DNA of 64,000 bases. Source: Clostridium sp. (GTDB lineage: Bacteria > Bacillota_I > Bacilli_A > RF39 > UBA660). Below the pieces are notes generated by a model. It was not told the origin of the DNA. It saw nothing but the letters and a program-made list of their open reading frames with translations, and did no database searches. Location of the stretch: positions 1,054,001 to 1,118,000 of the forward strand of contig CP091739.1 in NCBI GenBank assembly GCA_022010095.1. Direction: 5' to 3'. Below, piece by piece: positions 32,679-42,555 of the stretch. Both the position numbers and the translations under genes were made by a program. Every line of letters begins with the position of its first letter. The first letter of the stretch is position 1.

Positions 32679-35010
32679 ATGATAAAATCAATCAACAATT
32701 TAAAGAAACAAGAAAAAGATAACTTTAATATTCCAAAGTCCATTCAACAAGTAATACCAATTCAAAGAATATGGACTGATGGAATATTTTTTTAGTTGGT
32801 AAGAACAAATACTCACAAACATTTAAGTTTAGTGATATAAATTATGCAGTAGCATCAAAAGAAGATAAAGAGGCAATGTTTTTTTAGAATATGGGGAGTT
32901 GCTTAATTCCTTTGATAGTGGAGCAACAACTAAAAATAACTATTGCTTTAAGAAGAATAAATAAAAAAGATTTTGAAAAAGAAATATTATTACCATTTAA
33001 AGAAGATGGATTAGATATTTATAGACAAGAATATAATCAAATGCTACTTGATAAAGCAGTAAATAGTAATGGAATGGTAAGAGAAATATATTTAACTATA
33101 TCAGTGTTTAAAAAAAGTATAGAAGATGCTAGAAATTATTTTAGGAGAGTATCAACAGATATTGTATCTCATTTAGCAAAACTAGGAAGTAAATGTATAG
33201 AACTTGATGCTAGAGAAAAATTAAGAATAATACATGATTTTTATAGAATTGGAGAAGAAGTAAATTATAATTTAGACATAAAAGATTTTTATAAAAAAAG
33301 GACATAACTTTAAAGATTATATATGTCCAGATGGATTTTTCATTTAAAAAGATTATTTTTGAAATGGGGAAAAAAAATATGGTAGAGTTTTTATTCTTAA
33401 AAAGAGTATGCAAGTTATATAAAAAGACTCTATGATAGCAGAACTTACAGATATGAACTCTAATATGATGATGAGTATTGATATTATACCAATTCCTACG
33501 GATGAGGCAGTTAAAGAAGTTGAAAATAGATTACTTGGGGTTGAAACTAATATAACTAATTGGCAAAGAAAACAAAATGCTAATAATAACTTTAGTGCAG
33601 TAATACCATATGATTTAGAACAACAACGAAAAGAAAGTAAAGAATTTTTGGATGACTTAACAACGAGAGATCAAAGAATGATGTTTGCTAATTTAACTTT
33701 GGTTATAACAGCAGATACTAAAGAAAAATTGGATGCAGATACAGAAACAATACTTATTACAGGAAGAAAGCATTTATGTCAGATAGCACCTTTAACTTAT
33801 CAACAAATGGATGGATTAAATACAGCACTTCCTATTGGAGTTAGAAATGTAAAAATATTAAGAACTTTTACAACTGAAAGTTTATCTGCTTTAATGCCTT
33901 TTAGAGTGCAAGAGATTATGGATAAAGGTGGAATATATTATGGTGAAAATGCTATTAGTCATAATTTAATAATGGTAAATAAAGAAAATCTACAAAATCA
34001 ATCATCATTTTTTTGCTTGGAGTACCTGGAAGTGGTAAAAGTTTTAGTGCAAAAGAACTAATAGTGTTTTTAGCTTTATCAACTGATGATGATATTATGA
34101 TTTGTGATCCAGAAGGAGAGTATTCAGCACTTGTCAAAGCACTTGGTGGGGAAGTAATAGAAGTATCAGCAAGTAGCAAAGACCATATAAATCCTATGGA
34201 TATGGTTGAGGGATATGGAGATGGACTTAATCCTGTTATTGATAAATCAGAGTTTGTACTTTCACTGTTTGAACAGTTAGACAAAACAGGATTAGGTCCG
34301 AAAGAAAAATCTATAATAGATAGATGTACTCAATTAACATATGATGAATATCATAAAACCGGTGCTGTTCCGACTCTTATGACTTTAAGAGAAAAACTAT
34401 TAGAACAACCAGAAAAGGAAGCAGAATCACTTGCTTTAACTCTTGAAATGTTTACTAATGGAAGTTTAGATGTATTTGCTCATGAAACTAATGTAAATAT
34501 TAGTAGTAGAATAGTAAGTTATGATATTTATAAACTTGGTAAACAATTAAAAACAATGGGGCTTTTAGTTATAACAGATGCAATGATAAATAGGGTATCA
34601 GATAACTTTAAGAAAGGTAAAAAGAACTCATATATTTATAGATGAGATTCATGTATTATTTGAAAATGAATATTCAGCAACATTCTTTAATAGTGCTTGG
34701 AGGCAATTTAGAAAAAGAAATGCTTATCCAACAGCAATAACACAAAATGTTCAATATTTACTAGCATCAGTAGATGCTACTACAATGTTATCTAATAGTG
34801 AGTTTATAGTAATGTTAAAATCAAGCATCAGCTGATAGAAAAGAGTTAGGGGAATTACTTAATATTTCTAAATTACAAATGTCTTATATAACTAATTCAG
34901 ATATTGGCTGTGGACTTATTAGATATGGTAGTAGTCTTGTTCCTTTTGTTAATAAATTCCCAAAGAATACAAAGTTATATAAACTAATGACTACTAAACC
35001 GGGCGATTAG
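32679..35010 (+). CDS. VirB4/TraE-type conjugation ATPase
   Basis: Energises assembly and function of the type IV channel. The N-terminal domain of about 430 residues (IPIQRIWTDGI; RDQRMMFANLTLVITADT) is followed by the ATPase: Walker A GVPGSGKSFSAKE (near 34018), Walker B FIDEIHVLFENEYS (near 34640) and the downstream TQNVQYLLAS arm. About 775 residues, family-typical. Breaks near 32790, 32885, 33297, 33340, 33400, 34010, 34618 and 34828. AGGGAGGAG lies before the ATG. The CHAP gene starts directly after. Confidence 0.9.
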
Positions 35011-35011
35011 T

Positions 35012-36553
35012 ATGAAAGAAATTAAAAAGAAAGAAAAAATAAAAGGAACAATAAAAACTCTTGATAAAGGTAAAATAGCGACAGGTAAAGCAAAGTCTAA
35101 CATAGTTAGTATTAAAGAACGAGGAGAGAATAGTTATGGTAATACTAATGAAAATAATGCAAATGAGTATGCAGTTAATAGATTAAGTGCTGGTGGAAAA
35201 CTTGCAGTATATAATTCTGGTAAAATTAAAACAAGAGGTAATGAGGCAGTAAGAGATACAAAAGATAATTTTATTAAGACAAAAAAATAAGATTAAAACT
35301 ATAAAATCTAAACTAACTGAAAAAAAGAATATTAAAGAAGTTAAGAAGAAGATTAAAACAAGTAAAAAAAGATTGTTAAAGATACTCCAAAAGTTGTTAA
35401 ACAAACTGTTAAAACAACTGAAAGAGCAAAAATGTTAGCTGTTAAAACTGCAAAAACAACTTATAAAGGAATTAAAACAGCATTTAAAGCAACTGTATCA
35501 ATGGTAAAAAGGAATTATTGCTGGAACAAAAGCACTAATCTCTTTACTACTTGCTGGTGATTGGGTTGCAATAATTATAGTTGTTATTATTTGTTTAATT
35601 GGTCTTATTTGTACTTCTTGGTTAGGAATATTTTTTTCTAGTGAAAGCACAGGAACAGTTCCTATGAGTAGTGTAGTAAAAGAAATAAATAAAGAAATGG
35701 CTGATAGGATAGTTGAGATACAAAATAGTAATATTCATGATGATTATAAAATAGAATCAGATCGTGCAGAATGGAAAGATATTCTTGCTATATATACTGC
35801 TAAAGTAACAAAAGGTAATAATTCAGCAGATGTTATTACTATGGATGATAAGAAAAAACAAGAATTAAAAAAAATCTTTTGGGATATGAATACTATTAGT
35901 TATGAAGTTAAAGATGAAAACAATAATACGAGCTATGAAATAAGTTTTGATAATCCACAAGATAAAATAACTAAAAAAAAGTATTATATATTAAAATAAC
36001 TCACAAGACAGTAGATGAAATGATGAATATGTATTTTTTTAATCCTATGCAAAAAGAACAAATTAAAAATGCTTTAAGTGATGAATATGCAAGTATGTGG
36101 TCATCTGTAATATATGGGACACCAGTTGGTAGTCCTGATATGGTACAAATAGCATTATCACAAGTAGGTAATGTTGGAGGAGAACCATATTGGAGATGGT
36201 ATGGTTTTAAAGAAAGAGTAGAATGGTGTGCTGTATTCGTGAGTTGGGTTGCAAATCAAAGTGGATATCTACAAGCAGGTGTTATTCCTAAATTTTCTGG
36301 TTGTCAAACAGGAATTGACTGGTTTAAAGCGATGGGAGAATGGCAAGAAAAAGGATATACCCCTAAAGAAGGGGATATAATATTTTTTGATTGGGAAGTA
36401 GATGGAAAAGTTAATCATGTAGGAATAGTTGAAAAAGTGGAAAATGGAAAAGTATATACAGTAGAAGGTAATTCCACTGACGATACTTGCAGACAAAAAG
36501 AATATTCTATAAATAGCAAAGTTATATTTGGTTATGGCACACCAGCATATTAA
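35012..36553 (+). CDS. CHAP-domain peptidoglycan hydrolase of the transfer apparatus
   Basis: About 510 residues. A Lys-rich N-terminal region (KTIKTLDKGKIATGKAKSN and repeats of the KTxKK type), one transmembrane helix (VAIIIVVIICLIGLICTSWL) and an external part that ends in a CHAP amidase/endopeptidase domain: Cys in WCAVFVSWVANQSGY (near 36226) and His in VDGKVNHVGIVEKV (near 36413). It resembles the CD1107/CD1108-type wall hydrolase of Tn1549-like elements (VirB1-like function, opening the wall for the channel). Breaks near 35285, 35365, 35508, 35627 and 35990. Its 3' end and terminator are duplicated at 40662. Confidence 0.88.
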
Positions 36554-36584
36554 AAGGAGAGCTTTGCTCTCCTTAATTTTTAAT
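36554..36584 (+). terminator. Strong rho-independent terminator after the CHAP gene
   Basis: 9-bp stem AAGGAGAGC / GCTCTCCTT with a TTT loop, then AATTTTTAATTTTT. It closes the transfer operon. Confidence 0.88.
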
Positions 36585-36623
36585 TTTTCAATACGAAATT
36601 CTATAATTTTTAGCTTACTCGTA

Positions 36624-36632
36624 TGATATAAT
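36624..36632 (+). promoter_or_regulatory. Extended -10 promoter (cargo pocket 2)
   Basis: TGATATAAT, about 170 bp upstream of the next start. The region 36640-36800 is AT-rich with no ORF. Confidence 0.45.
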
Positions 36633-36803
36633 AGATGTATAGTAGTAAATTTTATTTGTTAGTAAAATTTGCTTAGAAAAAAATTAATATTAGTAAATTA
36701 TACATAATGTGAATTAAGTATTTTTTTGATGATATAAAAAAATAAACGAGAAAAATATTATTTGACAATAAATATATTCTGGTGAATTATAGGAGGTTAT
36801 AAA

Positions 36804-37909
36804 ATGAGTAATGATGATAAAAGAGGAAAAATTATTATCTGAACTTCGTAAAAGAAAAAATTAACACAAAGGGATTTGGGAGATTTAATAGGATATACAG
36901 ATAAAAAAATATTTCAAAATGGGAACGAGGTATCTCTTTTCCAAATAATCCTAATATTATAAATAAGTTAGCAGAAATATTTGAAATTAGTGTAGAAGAA
37001 TTAATGTATGGAGAATTAAGAGGTAAAAGCAAATGAAACAGAAATTCGAGAAAAATTTTTGCTAATCAATATAAAAAAATAATTACAATAAATATAGAAA
37101 AAAATATTTTTAATTATTATAATCTCGTTCCTGTTATTTGTAATTATTAGCCTAATATTAATATATTTCATTTATATTAAAAATTCTATATCTGTTTATT
37201 CTCTAATTATAGAAGATAATAATTTTGATGAATTAAATTCAACTATAGTTATAACTAATAAAATAAATATACTAAATTTTTAATAAAATAGTTAATAACG
37301 ATAATATTAAGTTATTAAGTTTATATTATGAAGATAAAAAGTGGCAAAAAATGAAGTTTTTTTAGTGGGAAAAAAACGAAAAATTATTATATTGAAGAAA
37401 GTAGAAGTTATGACGAGTATTTTTTAGATAAATTAATCAATAATAAAGTTTATCTTGAAGTAAGTTATGAGAACACTGATAGAATAGATGTTATACCAAT
37501 AAGTGTTGAGAGAAAATATATAAACGATAACATTTTTTTCCAAGAAAAAAATTAATTATGCTGTTGATCCTAAAAATGAATTATCTAATATAGATTTAAA
37601 TGAAAAAAATATCTTTATTAGGATTTGAAAATATAGATGGATATTATGAAAAAAAGATAAATAGTTCTGCCATTATGAGATTTAATATTGATACAATGAA
37701 TTTAATTATAGAAGTAAATATTGCTAATGATTTTGTAAAGATAAATAATAACTATTTTACTGATTCAATATTATGTGAAAAAAATTACCAAAAGATGGTA
37801 TGATTGAAACTAAAGAATTAAATATATTGAAAGAAAAAAAGATTATGAAACAAAAAAATGTAGTTCTATCGAAGATTATGCAATGTATATAAATTATATA
37901 AAAAAATAG
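36804..37909 (+). CDS. XRE regulator fused to a membrane-anchored external domain
   Basis: The N-terminal helix-turn-helix (LTQRDLGDLIGYTDKNISKWE) is followed by NPNIINKLAEIFEISVEEL. A basic stretch precedes one hydrophobic helix (about 37105-37175, SFLLFVIISLILIYFIYI). About 230 residues predicted outside follow (YIEESRSYDEYFLDKLIN; NTDRIDVIPISVERKYI; SAIMRFNIDTMNLIIEV). AGGAGGTT precedes the ATG. Breaks near 36833, 36905, 37022, 37275, 37355, 37540, 37605 and 37790. Same architecture as the protein at 22397 but with a larger sensor-like part. Probable one-component membrane regulator of the pocket; ligand unknown. Confidence 0.65.
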
Positions 37910-37919
37910 GTTAAAATGA

Positions 37920-37948
37920 GCATTCTACTACTTGTAGAGTGCTTTTTT
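37920..37948 (+). terminator. Rho-independent terminator
   Basis: GCATTCTAC (37920-37928) / GTAGAGTGC (37934-37942) with one T-G pair, then six Ts. Confidence 0.82.
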
Positions 37949-37957
37949 AAAATTCTA

Positions 37958-37966
37958 TGTTATAAT
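37958..37966 (+). promoter_or_regulatory. Extended -10 promoter
   Basis: TGTTATAAT about 23 bp before the start of the secreted protein, giving a very short leader. Confidence 0.55.
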
Positions 37967-37988
37967 CGACTTAGGGAAAGGTGAGATT

Positions 37989-38731
37989 TTGAAAAAGAAA
38001 TTAATTATACTATTTGCAATTTTATTAATCAATGCTATTTCAACGACATTTGTGTATGCACAAGAGAATTCAGCTTTACATAAAACACAAAGTGGTATAT
38101 TTATAGAAAATAGCATTTATAAAAAAACTATGTGAAATATATTCTGAAAAATTATATTGAAACAATTAGCCAAAAAAAGAATACGAAATAATTACTTCTA
38201 GTGATTTAGACGAAGTTAAAATTAATGAATATTACGATCCTGGGACAATAACAAGAGGTTCTTACTTTTCATCAAATGCTAAAAACTATTAGAATAGTTA
38301 AAAAAATGGTAATTATATTACATTGATGGCAGCATGGAAAAAAATGTACCGAATATAAAAAGTTACGATGTAATAGCTATAAGATTAGATAATGTTTCTT
38401 TAAATGGGGAATTTACATTTAAGCAGATGTATGTATCAAATGGTAAATTGACTGCTTCTTATGATAGTTATAAACAAAGTTTTTCCAATGGATTTGGTAG
38501 TTCTTTTTAAAGTTAAAAAAATGGTAGTAGTTTAGAACTTTCATTAACTTTTATGGTAAGTGGAAGTGGTAAAATTTATGGAAGTTATCAACATGCAAGT
38601 ACGACAGCTACATTGGAAGAAAGTAAAAAATATACAATTTCACATTTAGGATATGGTAAAAGTCATTAAGTTTAATGATAATGTAAAAAAATAAATATGA
38701 TGCTATGCCTGGTGTTGATATAAGTTTCTAA
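37989..38731 (+). CDS. Secreted protein of unknown family
   Basis: TTG start at 37989 behind AAAGGTGA. A clear Sec signal (MKKKLIILFAILLINAIST, cleavage after VYA) leads to a mature part that is Ser/Tyr/Gly-rich and probably beta-structured (YYDPGTITRGSYFSSNAK; FKQMYVSNGKLTASYDSYK; VSGSGKIYGSYQHAS). About 240 residues after bridging breaks near 38120, 38170, 38285, 38335, 38510 and 38665. It lies just upstream of a secreted trypsin-like protease, so it may be that enzyme's partner or substrate, but nothing in the sequence proves it. Confidence 0.6.
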
Positions 38732-38897
38732 TTATATAAGATTTAAAATTTTATATAAATTTTATACAGAATTAATGTTTTAACAATCCATGGTAGTTTA
38801 AAAACATAAAAAGAGAGGAGAGATGATACATAAAAATTAAAATATAGTAGTATGTTGTAAAAAGAATATAAAAAAAATATATGAAAGGAAGGTTAAA

Positions 38898-40070
38898 ATG
38901 AAAAAAAGAAATTTATTATTTTTTTGGTTTTTATCTATATTTGCATTATTAACTTTTTTTCAAATAATGCCAATGCATTAGAAATAAAATCAAAATATTC
39001 AGATGAAGAGATTAAATTAAATCAAGAAAGAGCTACATTAGCTGGAAAAAAATAGAGGCGTATTTTTAAAGGGTTGAATTATCCAAATTATTTTGGCGAA
39101 TTTATATTAGTGATGATTCTAGATATGTTGTAGTACAGATAGTTGATAATAATGTTTTTAGGCATAAATGAAAAATGAGAAAAAGTGAATTGGAAAAAAA
39201 TTGTCAAAAAAAGAAAGAAGTGAAATTAGAAAGTGTTAAATATTCGTATAAAGAACTTGAAAGAGCAAATGAATCACTAATTGAATCTATTAGCGAAAGT
39301 AAATTTTTCTAATGATGTTACAGCATTTTTATATTGATGTTGAGAATAATACGGTAGGTATAGATGTTATAAACGATAATTTGGCAAGAACACAAGCAAA
39401 TTTAAAAGAAAAAATGGTTACTTCGGACTTATTTACTATCAGAAAAGTAAAGTCAAGCACAAAAAAATATGCAACAGTATTTAAGGCTGGAAGTGGATTT
39501 AGGATATATTCAACAACTCCAATTAATGATTATGATTGTTCTGTTGGATATAGAGCAAAACTTGGAAATGATTATGGATTTATTACTGCGGGACATTGTT
39601 TTAATAGTTCATCTACAATGACTTCAGGTGTTGGAAGTGTAAAAAGTAATAAGTTAAGCAACGGAATAGATGCGGCATTCGTTAAAACAAATTCTGGTTA
39701 TAGTGTTGAAAATAAAGTATATGCTAGCGGAGGAAAAACTACAAAACTTAATACATTGGCTGTTTGTCCGTTTTTAGGGAAAGGAGCTATTATTGCAAAG
39801 TCAGGAAGAAGCACTGGTTATTCAGAGGGTAAAGTAACTTATGCAACTTTTCAAGCAGTAGATAATGGTGTGGTAATGAAACATTTAGTAGGAACAAATG
39901 CAAATGCATATTTTGGTGATAGTGGAGCACCTGTATATATACCTACAACTTCTTCTAGTGGTGCTACATTAGCAGGAGTATTAAGAGGCGGACAACCAAA
40001 TACAGATTACACAATGATTTTTACTAAAGAAGACCAAATTGCTGCAGCAATAGGATATTCAAGATATTAG
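38898..40070 (+). CDS. Secreted trypsin-fold (S1, streptogrisin-like) serine protease
   Basis: Signal peptide (MKKRNLLFF..., ending near NALE) and a pro-region of about 130 residues (KSKYSDEEIKLNQERATLAG; LKEKMVTSDLFTIRKV), then the chymotrypsin fold. Catalytic His is in YGFITAGHCFNSS (near 39575), Asp in NGIDAAFVK (near 39663), Ser in AYFGDSGAPVY (near 39908). The pro-domain plus protease layout resembles the alpha-lytic protease/streptogrisin group. About 390 residues. Breaks near 38925, 38955, 39045, 39065, 39165 and 39305; the catalytic part is one intact frame. Ribosome-binding site GGAAGGT. Confidence 0.85.
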
Positions 40071-40177
40071 AAATATACAAATGACTTATTATGAAGATTA
40101 TGCAATAATTTGCTTTCACACAAGATTTGATGATATGTATAACTATAACATATAATGATAATGGAGGAAAAAAGATT

Positions 40178-40649
40178 ATGAAACGCATAACATTGATTGC
40201 TTTGATGTGTATAGGTGTGATTTTAGGAATGACAGGTTGCGGAAAGTCAAAAAAAGAATTTGATATTGGGGATAAGTCTGATATAAAGATTTCACAAAAT
40301 GATGTTACAATGACTATTAAAGATGGAACATTAACAAATAGTGGTGCAACTTTAGTTTTTAATTAATAATAGTGATAAAAAGGTTTTCAATATGGAAATC
40401 GTATGAAATAGAAATTAAAAAAAGAAGGAGAATGGCATAAAATAAATGTGGAATTGAATTTTTACTTTACCCGCATTTCACCTATTGCCAAAAGAAAGCA
40501 AAGAAATTGAACTTAATTGGGAAAAATGAATATGGTAAACTTTCAAAAAGGTACTTATAGAATCATAAAAGGAATTAATTATGAATACGAAGAGGGAAAA
40601 ATACAAATCTTTTAATGTAGCCGTTGAGTTTATTATCAATAGAAATTAA
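40178..40649 (+). CDS. Ig-like (Big_14-type) lipoprotein, second copy
   Basis: ATG 40178 follows TGGAGGA; an in-frame upstream ATG is ignored because the signal peptide starts at MKRITLIALM. The lipobox is LGMTGCGKS. The body (FDIGDKSDIKISQNDVTMTI; GTLTNSGATLVFNNNSD; YGKLSKGTYRIIKGINYEYE) is nearly the same as that of the lipoprotein at 20708. Breaks near 40366, 40382, 40400, 40465, 40525 and 40612. About 155 residues. It is the last gene of cargo pocket 2, directly before a remnant CHAP gene end. Confidence 0.75.
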
Positions 40650-40661
40650 ATATAAATAGGA

Positions 40662-40696
40662 AAGTAATATTCGGTTATTGGAAACCTGCATACTAA
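40662..40696 (+). pseudogene. 3' remnant of a second CHAP hydrolase gene
   Basis: The last 11 codons (KVIFGYWKPAY and stop) and the following hairpin match the end of the CHAP gene at 36519-36584 (KVIFGYGTPAY). No other part of the gene is present, so the pocket between the two ends looks inserted by recombination. Confidence 0.7.
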
Positions 40697-40699
40697 AAA

Positions 40700-40730
40700 G
40701 GGAGAGCTTTGTTGCTCTCTTTAATTTTTT
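40700..40730 (+). terminator. Duplicate of the CHAP terminator
   Basis: GGGAGAGC / GCTCTCTT with loop TTTGTT, then TTAATTTTTTT. Homologous to the terminator at 36554. Confidence 0.82.
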
Positions 40731-40784
40731 TGTTTAGAAAGTAGGATTTTTTTACTGCTAATTTACTGCATACTACTACATAAT

Positions 40785-41310
40785 TTAATCAGTTAATTTA
40801 TTTGTCATAAAATTGTATGTAACTGATAATTTTAAAATAATCCATAAAAATGCTTTATCAACATCTTCGTCTTTTAATAGATTTGATATACAATATCGCT
40901 TTAATGTATCATATTTGACAGGTGCTTTGATATTTCTATCATCTTTCATAAATAATTTTTTTATTAAATCATCAGCAATACATTCTCCATTATCTTCAAT
41001 TTCATTAAATATATGTTTATCTTTTTCTTTTAGTTTTTTGTTAAATGAATAACTAAAATAATCTGTTACCTCTTGAATATCATAATATTTCTTCTCTATA
41101 TCGTCCATATTCAAAGATTCAATTTTAGTTAGATAATAGTTAATTGTATCTTCAATAATCTGTTTTTGTGTATTCTTATCAAGTTTTATGCACTCTGGAA
41201 GATTATTTAATAGACTATAATTGTATAATACATCTATTACATTATTTACTTTTTTTATCAAAAAAAGTGATTGTTTCGTTTACTGCTTCATTATTAGTTT
41301 TTGTTTTCAT
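40785..41310 (-). CDS. Hypothetical protein, the only minus-strand gene in the ICE
   Basis: About 175 residues, all-helical in appearance, Asp/Lys/Ile-rich. With one break near 41263 the start extends to ATG at 41310 (MKTKTNNEAVNETITF). Inside are LPECIKLDKNTQKQIIEDTI and YCISNLLKDEDVDKAFLWII. No recognised family. It faces the XRE gene at 41479 across a 170-bp region with strong dyads, so the pair may form a switch in which the XRE protein controls this gene. Confidence 0.6.
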
Positions 41311-41397
41311 ATTAATTATTAGCTCCTTTTTTCTAATCTACCTACTTTCTTACACACACATATTTCGTCAATTTTTTTCCTTGTAATATAATATATT

Positions 41398-41464
41398 AAC
41401 CATAACTTACTACATAGTTGGTATGGTTAAATATTACATAACTTATTACAATAGTAGTAAGTTA
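41398..41464. promoter_or_regulatory. Divergent operator region with nested dyads
   Basis: TAACTTACTAC (41403-41413) pairs perfectly with GTAGTAAGTTA (41454-41464), and AACCATA (41398-41404) with TATGGTT (41422-41428). It lies between a minus-strand gene and an XRE gene; TAATATAAT near 41384 may be part of the leftward promoter. Confidence 0.6.
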
Positions 41465-41478
41465 AGAGTAAGGAAGTG

Positions 41479-41751
41479 ATGATTATTAAGAGCAAAAATT
41501 ATTATGAAAATCATGCTCGTAAGATTCTAGCAAATAATATTGTCTATTTTAGAATTAAGAAGAATTGGTCACAAGAAGATTTTGCCGATGAACTTGGGAC
41601 AACTCCTACTTATGTTTCTGGTTTAGAAAATGCTAAAAGAAATACGAGGATTGATTATATAGGTCATATTGCTGATACTCTTGGCGTTTCTATTGAAGAT
41701 TTATTTATAGAAAGACCAACCGTAACTAATCACCGAATACCTAGACGATAA
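41479..41751 (+). CDS. Small XRE regulator (C-protein-like)
   Basis: 90 residues, intact, almost only a helix-turn-helix: NNIVYFRIKKNWSQEDFADE, TTPTYVSGLENAKRNTRID, then TLGVSIEDLFIERP. Size and layout resemble controller proteins and small ICE repressors. Start at ATG 41479 after AAGGAAGTG, although the spacing is short. Dyads immediately upstream are its likely binding sites. It is probably the regulator of the right-end module. Confidence 0.75.
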   Translation: MIIKSKNYYENHARKILANNIVYFRIKKNWSQEDFADELGTTPTYVSGLENAKRNTRIDYIGHIADTLGVSIEDLFIERPTVTNHRIPRR

Positions 41752-41878
41752 GAATGCTAATAGTATTCTTTTTTTATGTGCCAATTCCATTATAACACCA
41801 AAATTACAGTATTTCATTTGTTTTTAATACTTTTTTTATGAATCTTGCTATAAAATAATAGGAAAAACTAAATTATTG

Positions 41879-41887
41879 TGATATAAT
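41879..41887 (+). promoter_or_regulatory. Extended -10 promoter of the HU gene
   Basis: TGATATAAT, 29 bp upstream of the ATG. The preceding 41760-41870 has no ORF; a T run near 41768 may end the XRE transcript. Confidence 0.6.
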
Positions 41888-41915
41888 TAAATTGTAGGTT
41901 AGGAGGTAAGATAGA

Positions 41916-42209
41916 ATGAAAAAAAATCAGAAATGATAGAAGTTTTTAGCAAATAAAACAGGATTAACAAAAAGCAGATTGTGAAAAAAAGTGTTTTTAA
42001 TGCAACTTTTGATTTATTTAAAGATGAATTAGCAAAAAGGTGAAAAAAAGTTTCAGTTTCAGGATTTGGTGTATTTAAGATTTCTGAAAGATCAGCAAGA
42101 GAAGGAAGAAATCCTCAAACAGGGGAAAAAAATTAAAATTGCAGACTAGTAAGTCAGTTAGTTTTTAAAAGCAGGAACTGAATTAAAAAAACTAAAATTA
42201 ACTAATTAA
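41916..42209 (+). CDS. hup: HU-family nucleoid protein encoded by the ICE
   Basis: Histone-like DNA-bending protein. Recognised by MIEVLANKTGLTK, FNATFDLFKDELAKGEKV, the GFGVFKISERSAREGRNP signature of the DNA-embracing arm, and TGEKIKIADSKSV. About 93 residues, normal length. Breaks near 41922, 41955, 41985, 42040, 42127 and 42160. AGGAGGT precedes the ATG. An element-borne HU could serve as host-independent bending factor for excision or oriT complexes, or silence the element; that is inference. Confidence 0.88.
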
Positions 42210-42238
42210 ATAATAAGTTAAATTAAAAGAAAATCTAT

Positions 42239-42274
42239 AAGCAGTAATGACAAAGGTTATTACTGCTTATTTTT
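42239..42274 (+). terminator. Rho-independent terminator after HU
   Basis: Perfect 10-bp stem AAGCAGTAAT (42239-42248) / ATTACTGCTT (42259-42268), followed by ATTTTT. Confidence 0.88.
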
Positions 42275-42359
42275 AGAAAGTGTGAAAAAAATATGTAGAA
42301 ATATAAGTACAATCTTAATTATGTTATAAGTAGGAAAGTTATACAGGAAAGTAGGAAGT

Positions 42360-42529
42360 ACCACCTCTAATTGCTTATGAAATTAGTAATTAAGCATTGT
42401 TTAAAGAGTGGTGGTGCTATGAGGCAATATTGTGAAATTGTTGCAGTAAAAAAAATAGATTTTGTAATAAAAACGGATGTCAAAGATATTCACGAACGGG
42501 ATATTTTTTTGACATCTTTTTTTGTTTAA
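42360..42529 (+). CDS. Leader peptide (36 codons) in an attenuator
   Basis: The ORF runs from ATG 42419 to TAA 42529 (MRQYCEIVAVKKIDFVIKT...FFV). Its ribosome-binding site GGTGGTG lies in a foldable region: ACCACCTCT near 42359 can pair with AGAGTGGTGGT near 42405. The last third of the ORF overlaps a terminator hairpin. The layout recalls leader ORFs such as orf12 of Tn916. That a 36-residue peptide is made is likely but not certain. Coordinates include the upstream hairpin. Confidence 0.55.
42476..42523 (+). terminator. Attenuator hairpin inside the leader ORF
   Basis: GATGTCAAA (42476-42484) / TTTGACATC (42508-42516), extended by GATAT / ATAT, followed by seven Ts. Ribosomes translating the leader would melt its left arm. 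Confidence 0.7.
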
Positions 42530-42555
42530 TCAATGTTAATCATTTCATTCGTGGA

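Noticed and set aside
33955-34284. Open reading frames antisense to VirB4 and similar antisense frames (for example 12785-13069, 22111-22593, 54115-54504)
   Set aside because: They lack ribosome-binding sites and mirror the codon pattern of strong genes on the other strand.
42360-42420. T-box riboswitch before the leader ORF
   Set aside because: The GTGGTGGTGC segment resembles a T-box antiterminator only loosely; the conserved bulge and specifier stem are missing and the gene downstream is not amino-acid related.
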